DNA from: Bdellovibrionales bacterium Ga0074137
GTDB taxonomy: Bacteria; Bdellovibrionota; Bdellovibrionia; Bdellovibrionales; JAMPXM01
DNA length: 64,000 nt
NCBI GenBank assembly: GCA_001464715.1
Contig: LNDT01000031.1
Span: 62,001-126,000, forward strand
Direction: 5' to 3'
Shown here: positions 59,505-64,000 of the stretch, in pieces
Layout of the letters: each line of letters opens with the position of its first letter
Numbering within the stretch: position 1 is the stretch's first letter
Notes under the pieces: generated by a model
Seen by the model: the letters and a program-made list of their open reading frames with translations, nothing else
Databases searched by the model: none
What the model was told of the DNA's origin: nothing
Position numbers and translations under genes: made by a program

Positions 59505-60866
59505 TTAAAGTTTATTACGAGCGTTGTAAGCGGCGACTTTGTAAGCTTCCGCAAGCGTCGGATAGTTAAATACGTTATCCACGAAAAAATCCACAGTCGC
59601 GCCAAACGCCATTGCGACCTGACCAATGTGAACAAGTTCGGTGGCACCGGTACCGATGACATGAACACCGATAATTCGGCGAGTGCTTGAATGGACGATC
59701 AGTTTTAAAAATCCGAATTCGTCTTCAATCATTTTTCCGCGCGCAAGTTCAGAGTAAGAAGCTTTTCCGACCACATAGTCGATGCCTCTGGACTTCACTT
59801 CTTCCTCTTGCATACCGACCGTCGAAATTTCGGGAATCGTATAAATTCCGTACGGGAAAGTGTCGGGAAACTGCGCCGGCAAACCCAAAAAAGCGTGCAT
59901 AGCGGCGAGTCGACCCTGCTCGGCCGACGACGCAGCCAGAGCAGGAGCTCCGATAATATCGCCAACCGCATAAATGCTTGGGACCGTCGTTTGGTAGTTG
60001 CGATTGACCTTCATCGATCCACGCTCGTCGGTCGAAAGACCTGCGCTTGCAAGCTTCAATTTTTCAAAGTTTCCGGTGCGACCCTGACAAACAAGAACGG
60101 CATCAAACTTTTCGGTCGTTGTTTCATCGTTGTGATGGAAAGTCGCATCGGCTCGCCAAGCACGTCCCGTTTCTCCGGGGACCGTCGCGACCGAGACAAG
60201 TTTCCAACCCAATCTCATCTTCACGCCCGACGCGTTCAGCTGACTGATGAGCGACGAAACGACTTCCTGATCGATAGATTTCAAAAGTTCAGGTCGCGCG
60301 TCGTGCAGAGTCACACGCACGCCGGTTCTTGCGAAGATCGATGCGTACTCGACGCCGATGACTCCGGCGCCAACGACCAGCATCGTGCGAGGCTGAAATT
60401 TCATTTCTAGAACGGTGTCGCTGTCAAAAATCGTAAACCCATCGAAATCAAATTCAGCCGGACGCCGCGGTCTTGTTCCGGTCGCGATAAGAATTTTTTC
60501 GCCAGTAAAGCGCGTGGCTGTTCCGTCATTTTCCACAATTACTGTTTTAGTATCATGAAAGGAACCCACACCTTGAACGACTTGAATTCCATTTCGATCC
60601 AACTGATTTTCAATGATTCGGCGTTCTTCGTTGATGATGCGTTTTGTCCGCTCCATCACGCCCATCAGCGAAAGCTCGCCGGGTTTTGCCATCAGTGCCG
60701 ATTCACGTAGAGCTTTTGATGGAATCGTTCCCAACTGAAGGCACGATCCACCGAGCTTATCTTTTTCGACGACGAGAACTTTTTTTCCAAGCTTTGAGGC
60801 TTGAACTGCGGCTCGCTGTCCGCCGGGTCCCGATCCTATGACAATCAAATCAAAATCTGCGCTCAT
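59505..60866 (-). CDS. sthA: Soluble pyridine nucleotide transhydrogenase-like flavoprotein
   Basis: SthA equilibrates NADPH and NADH. 453 residues from ATG 60866. FAD-binding LIVIGSGPGGQRAAVQASKL, then GGSCLQLGTIPSKALRES. The disulfide-forming Cys pair of lipoamide dehydrogenases is not present (one Cys only), which is the mark of SthA. NAD(P)-binding MLVVGAGVIGVEYASIFA, FAD site YAVGDIIGAPALAA, and C-terminal dimer domain ATELVHIGQVAMAFG follow. It precedes nothing obvious and follows the AI-2E gene by 13 bases. Confidence 0.87.
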   Translation of the reverse strand: MSADFDLIVIGSGPGGQRAAVQASKLGKKVLVVEKDKLGGSCLQLGTIPSKALRESALMAKPGELSLMGVMERTKRIINEERRIIENQLDRNGIQVVQGVGSFHDTKTVIVENDGTATRFTGEKILIATGTRPRRPAEFDFDGFTIFDSDTVLEMKFQPRTMLVVGAGVIGVEYASIFARTGVRVTLHDARPELLKSIDQEVVSSLISQLNASGVKMRLGWKLVSVATVPGETGRAWRADATFHHNDETTTEKFDAVLVCQGRTGNFEKLKLASAGLSTDERGSMKVNRNYQTTVPSIYAVGDIIGAPALAASSAEQGRLAAMHAFLGLPAQFPDTFPYGIYTIPEISTVGMQEEEVKSRGIDYVVGKASYSELARGKMIEDEFGFLKLIVHSSTRRIIGVHVIGTGATELVHIGQVAMAFGATVDFFVDNVFNYPTLAEAYKVAAYNARNKL

Positions 60867-60879
60867 GTTGTCTCTTAGC

Positions 60880-61974
60880 TTACGCTGTTCGGTCCTCATG
60901 CACCAACTCTACAAGTGTGAAAACAGCTCCCGCCACGACGGGACCTAAGAAGAGGCCATAGAATCCCATTGTTTCCAATGCCCCGATGGCAGCGACAAAG
61001 GCAATGAAGCCATCAAGTTTCGCGGAATCGCTCAAGACATAGGGCCGGACGATATTGTCGCTCACGCTGACGATGACCGCAGTGACTAGAAAGACAATCG
61101 CCAAAGACCAATTGCCCTCGATCACTGACGAACCGATCAGGTAAACAGCGACCGGTGCCGTACCGACAACAGGTAAAAATGAAAGCACAAAAGCCGTCAT
61201 CGTGATCAAAAGACCGCCTGGGTACTGCACCACCAAAAGAACGAGCCCGATAATGCTCGCCTGAACGATTCCAGAGACTATCGTCGCAAGAATGCTCGAT
61301 GAAGAAAGTCCGCCGACACGTCGAAAAAGAATGTCGGTCTTTCGATCCGACAGCGGAGAAAAGCGATGCAGCCAGTGAAGCAGTGCCGGTGCTTGAGCAA
61401 GAATAACGTAAACGCCGATCAAGATGACGACGTTCACAATCATCACGTGCGGCAAATCGCTGGCCAAATTTTGAAGTAACGTAAGTCCGAATTCCGCCGC
61501 CGCCGAACCGGCCTGATTTAAGTAAGTCACTATTTCCGCTCTCTCAAGCGGGAGATAGGTCTCAAGGATCTGAAGATAATTTTCGATCTGAATCTTCTCG
61601 GTCCAATCAGCAGGAAGTGCCTTAAACTTTTTAACGCCGGCATTGGCGGCTAAAAATGCCACGGCACCGATGGGCAGAAGAAAAGTAATCGCGAAACCCA
61701 ATGTCAAAAGACCAGCACGTCCATTGTTCGAAGCGATTCGAGTTTTGAGTTTTAAGTGATACGGGTAAAGCGTGGCGGCAAAAAGACCGGCCATCAGAAG
61801 TGGTTTTACAAAACCAATCGTCATAAGAAACAGGAGTCCGACCGCGACCAAGGCCGTCACTTCAGGAATCCAAGTGCTCTTTGGCTTTGCCGGAGTCATT
61901 GGAGACATCGGACTTTTGATCAGGCTCGTCTCGCGATGGCGCTGACGAACAGGTTGTGTCGGTGTATTAGCCAT
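60880..61974 (-). CDS. AI-2E family transporter
   Basis: 364 residues, about eight membrane helices. The N-terminal helix pair (VTALVAVGLLFLMTIGFVKP), the central charged region and the C-terminal VSVSDNIVRPYVLSDSAKLD and FYGLFLGPVVAGAVFTLVEL blocks identify the AI-2E/PerM family. These move small molecules or ions; despite the name, AI-2 export is shown for few. The start overlaps the HAD stop (TAATG), so the pair is cotranscribed with sthA downstream. Confidence 0.85.
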   Translation of the reverse strand: MANTPTQPVRQRHRETSLIKSPMSPMTPAKPKSTWIPEVTALVAVGLLFLMTIGFVKPLLMAGLFAATLYPYHLKLKTRIASNNGRAGLLTLGFAITFLLPIGAVAFLAANAGVKKFKALPADWTEKIQIENYLQILETYLPLERAEIVTYLNQAGSAAAEFGLTLLQNLASDLPHVMIVNVVILIGVYVILAQAPALLHWLHRFSPLSDRKTDILFRRVGGLSSSSILATIVSGIVQASIIGLVLLVVQYPGGLLITMTAFVLSFLPVVGTAPVAVYLIGSSVIEGNWSLAIVFLVTAVIVSVSDNIVRPYVLSDSAKLDGFIAFVAAIGALETMGFYGLFLGPVVAGAVFTLVELVHEDRTA

Positions 61975-62639
61975 TAGAGCTCCTTCAGGATTTTCAACCG
62001 CACGAGGTCTTCTCGCAGGGTGGGCGCATCCTTGAACACATGAACGTTATAGCCGAGCTTTTTTGCAATGTCGGTATTCTTAGAAAGATCGTCGATAAAA
62101 ATCGCGCGCTCCGGCACGACATAATGGCGCTCGGAGAGAAGTCGAAAAAAAGCTGGGTCCGGCTTGATTAGACGCTCCTCGCCGGAAATTAGGCGTGCAT
62201 CAAACTTGTTCAAAGATGGAAATCGAGCTTGCGCGACCTTAAAGGTGTCAGGTGCCCAGTTGCTCAAGGCCAACACACCTTCTAGGCCTCCCGCTTCTCG
62301 AAGGCTCACGACTTCATCAAAAATAGTAACGCTTTCGTGCAAAACACCTCGAAGCATCGTGGGCCATTCGTTCCGCCAGGCCTGAAGCCACTCTCTCCAC
62401 TCGGGATGCTCTAAACTGCGTTGATCAATGGCGGTTTGGAAAGGAAGTCCTGCATCCATTTGCGAGTTCCACTCGCTGGTCGCGATTTGCGCCAAGAAAT
62501 GGTCGACCTTGATCGGGTCGAACCCACCTCGACCATAGACGGATCTGGGATCCCAATCGATCAGTACACCGCCCAGGTCGAAAATCACCCAATCGATTTT
62601 GTGAATAACAATCTCTCCCAGCGAAAACAGGAAATTCAT
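61974..62639 (-). CDS. HAD-family hydrolase (subfamily IA)
   Basis: 221 residues. Motif I is WVIFDLGGVLIDWD, with the nucleophile Asp followed by Leu-Gly, as in YihX-like proteins. Motif II is GVLALSNWAPD, motif III the Lys in RLIKPDPAFFRLL, motif IV IFIDDLSKN. Activity on a sugar phosphate is typical for the group. The first 15 residues are not needed for the fold, so the start may be later. Divergent from the protease gene, with less than 50 bases between. Confidence 0.83.
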   Translation of the reverse strand: MNFLFSLGEIVIHKIDWVIFDLGGVLIDWDPRSVYGRGGFDPIKVDHFLAQIATSEWNSQMDAGLPFQTAIDQRSLEHPEWREWLQAWRNEWPTMLRGVLHESVTIFDEVVSLREAGGLEGVLALSNWAPDTFKVAQARFPSLNKFDARLISGEERLIKPDPAFFRLLSERHYVVPERAIFIDDLSKNTDIAKKLGYNVHVFKDAPTLREDLVRLKILKEL

Positions 62640-62655
62640 AGGTCCTGTCGGTTCA

Positions 62656-64000
62656 ATGCTCCCACGACTTATTCCGATACATCAAGAGATGTCGAAGACG
62701 TTTTTCGCTCCTATTTTCAGAGTAGGCCTCGGCCTAATTTCTCTTTTTGCTGTCGTCACAGCTTCGCCCTCGAACGCCTCGACGACGCTTTCTCCGGATG
62801 CCATTTTCAAGCGCTACAAATCGGCCGTGGTCCGAATTGAAGTTTTACTTCATGGCGCTTCGCTCGGCGTCGGCAGCGGATTTTTCATCAACAAGACGGG
62901 TGAAATCGCGACAAGTCTTCACGTGGTTCGCCCGTACCTCGTTCATCCCGAAACAGAAATACGAATCAAACTCGCCTCGGGCCAACAATTTCAGGCACCG
63001 AAAATCGGAGGCTGCGGCGACGTACGAGGTATCGATCTTTGCCTCTTGAAAATCGAACACAGACCCACGGCCTACCTTGAGCTGAACGCTGTGGAAGTGA
63101 CACCCGGAGAATCCATCGTCGCGATCGGTCATCCTCGCGGACTCGATTTTTCAATTTCAACAGGCATTGTGAGTGCTCTTCGGACCCACCCCTCAGGCTG
63201 GCGCGAAGTTCAAATCGATGCGGCCATCAGCCCCGGAAACAGCGGTGGACCGATTATAAATCCGTCGGGCCAAGTGATCGGCGTCGTCTACCAATTCGAG
63301 CGCGATGGGCAAAATCTAAACTTCGGGATCCTCGCGCCAGAGATGCTGGGCCTAAAAGACTTAGGCCTTCCTTTCTTGAGCATCGTCGACGCGAGAAAAG
63401 ATTTTTTAACTCGTTCCGCTCAAAGTGCGCAAAAAGCTGTGGAAAGATCCGTCGAACCAGCCATCGAAAGTTTTTCTAATCCTGCAAAACGTCCGACGGG
63501 TTTTAAGTGGATGCGAGCTCACTTCTCTGAAACTTCATTTCTCATGCTGCTTCCAGAAATTTTTCCATCGTGCGAAAGATCCGACGAAAATTCGAATGCG
63601 ACGTCGACCACCTGTACCTCGAATGGTGGCGATATCGTTGTTACACTTCAAAAAAGAACTCGCAGTTCAAAGAAACCGATGGCGTCTTTTCATCGGCGAC
63701 GCTTGGTCGAACCTCGCCCACTGACTTTGGTGGATCGGCTCGAATCTGAAGGTCGCTGGAATGAGAACTCAAAAAACCGAAGTGCCTTCTATTCGCGACC
63801 TCAGCTGGCCGACTGCATTGATCTAAAAAAGCAGACAACCTCCACAGCGACAACACGGTCGACACCGAAGTTTAGAAAAAGTGGCTTCTTTGAAAGAGCC
63901 TCCGCAATTTGCGGTTTTGAGACAGAAAACGATTCCGAGGCGGGCGCGATTTCAAGTAGCCAATGGATCGAAGTCGGAAACGATTTCTACGGTCTAAATA
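62656..64000 (+). CDS. Trypsin-like (S1C) secreted serine protease, C-terminus beyond the window
   Basis: Frame open to the right edge (about 448 residues). Two in-frame starts, ATG 62656 and ATG 62689; both leave a signal peptide (FRVGLGLISLFAVVTASPSN). The catalytic triad is complete: His in ATSLHVVRPYL, Asp in VRGIDLCLLKIE, Ser in ISPGNSGGPIINPSG. Two cysteines flank the Asp (GCGDVRGIDLC). No PDZ domain follows; instead a long Ser/Thr- and Arg-rich tail of over 200 residues with several cysteines. Could be a secreted protease of the predatory arsenal, which is inference. Confidence 0.82.
   Translation, partial: MLPRLIPIHQEMSKTFFAPIFRVGLGLISLFAVVTASPSNASTTLSPDAIFKRYKSAVVRIEVLLHGASLGVGSGFFINKTGEIATSLHVVRPYLVHPETEIRIKLASGQQFQAPKIGGCGDVRGIDLCLLKIEHRPTAYLELNAVEVTPGESIVAIGHPRGLDFSISTGIVSALRTHPSGWREVQIDAAISPGNSGGPIINPSGQVIGVVYQFERDGQNLNFGILAPEMLGLKDLGLPFLSIVDARKDFLTRSAQSAQKAVERSVEPAIESFSNPAKRPTGFKWMRAHFSETSFLMLLPEIFPSCERSDENSNATSTTCTSNGGDIVVTLQKRTRSSKKPMASFHRRRLVEPRPLTLVDRLESEGRWNENSKNRSAFYSRPQLADCIDLKKQTTSTATTRSTPKFRKSGFFERASAICGFETENDSEAGAISSSQWIEVGNDFYGLN

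Noticed and set aside
63124-63136. GCGATCGGTCATCC in the protease gene, similar to the repeat core
   Set aside because: Core mismatched and encodes the common AIGHPRG stretch of trypsin-like proteases.

Overview
The window looks like chromosome of a free-living or predatory Gram-negative bacterium, most probably of the Bdellovibrionota (Bdellovibrio-like). The support is indirect: moderate GC, many lipoproteins and outer-membrane barrels, HD-GYP, PilZ, HDOD and SpoIIE signalling proteins, a menaquinone prenyl branch, an ornithine-lipid gene pair, and secreted transglycosylase and trypsin-like proteins. No rRNA, tRNA, CRISPR array or prophage was recognised. Two real genes run off the ends: a lytic-transglycosylase-like gene on the minus strand at the left edge and a trypsin-like secreted protease on the plus strand at the right edge.

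Layout. 1-6.2 kb: transglycosylase, mutY, a TolB-like lipoprotein, a small exported protein and a DEAD-box helicase with an RGG-rich tail. 6.4-21.4 kb: metabolic and housekeeping genes (alpha/beta hydrolase, pcnB-like, tatA, HDOD, transketolase, adenosine deaminase, a thiBPQ-like thiamine importer with a DoxX-like gene, GNAT, enoyl-CoA hydratase) dotted with a short repeat whose core is GGTAYCGGTCAC. 22-34 kb: PilZ, citrate synthase, SpoIIE phosphatase, SirB1-like, an ispB-menA-rsmJ operon, CDF and EamA transporters, HD-GYP and a degenerate receiver. 34-53.7 kb: envelope genes (large EF-hand lipoprotein, GT9, OMPs, olsBA-like pair, FadL, DsbD with a redoxin, an ArnT-like transferase, YihY) and a LysR-pepN pair. 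53.7-59.5 kb: a more AT-rich accessory stretch of small, loosely connected genes that begins at a long inverted repeat. 59.5-64 kb: sthA, an AI-2E family protein, a HAD hydrolase and the protease.

Main discovery. A REP-associated tyrosine transposase (RAYT, HUH nuclease) lies at 10401-11111. At least 15 copies of a REP-like unit (GC-rich hairpin followed by GGTAYCGGTCAC) lie around it, 14 of them between 6.46 and 21.4 kb. Most REPs are intergenic; here most copies sit inside reading frames. They are translated as short peptides (VTGTP, GIGHR, GVSVT/GVPVT), supply stop codons to two genes, interrupt the transposase's own gene, and overlap its ribosome-binding site.

Other points: two response-regulator-like domains that have lost the phospho-acceptor aspartate, two probable leaderless promoters, a 55-residue zinc-ribbon gene, and paired operator-like palindromes upstream of an HNH nuclease gene.
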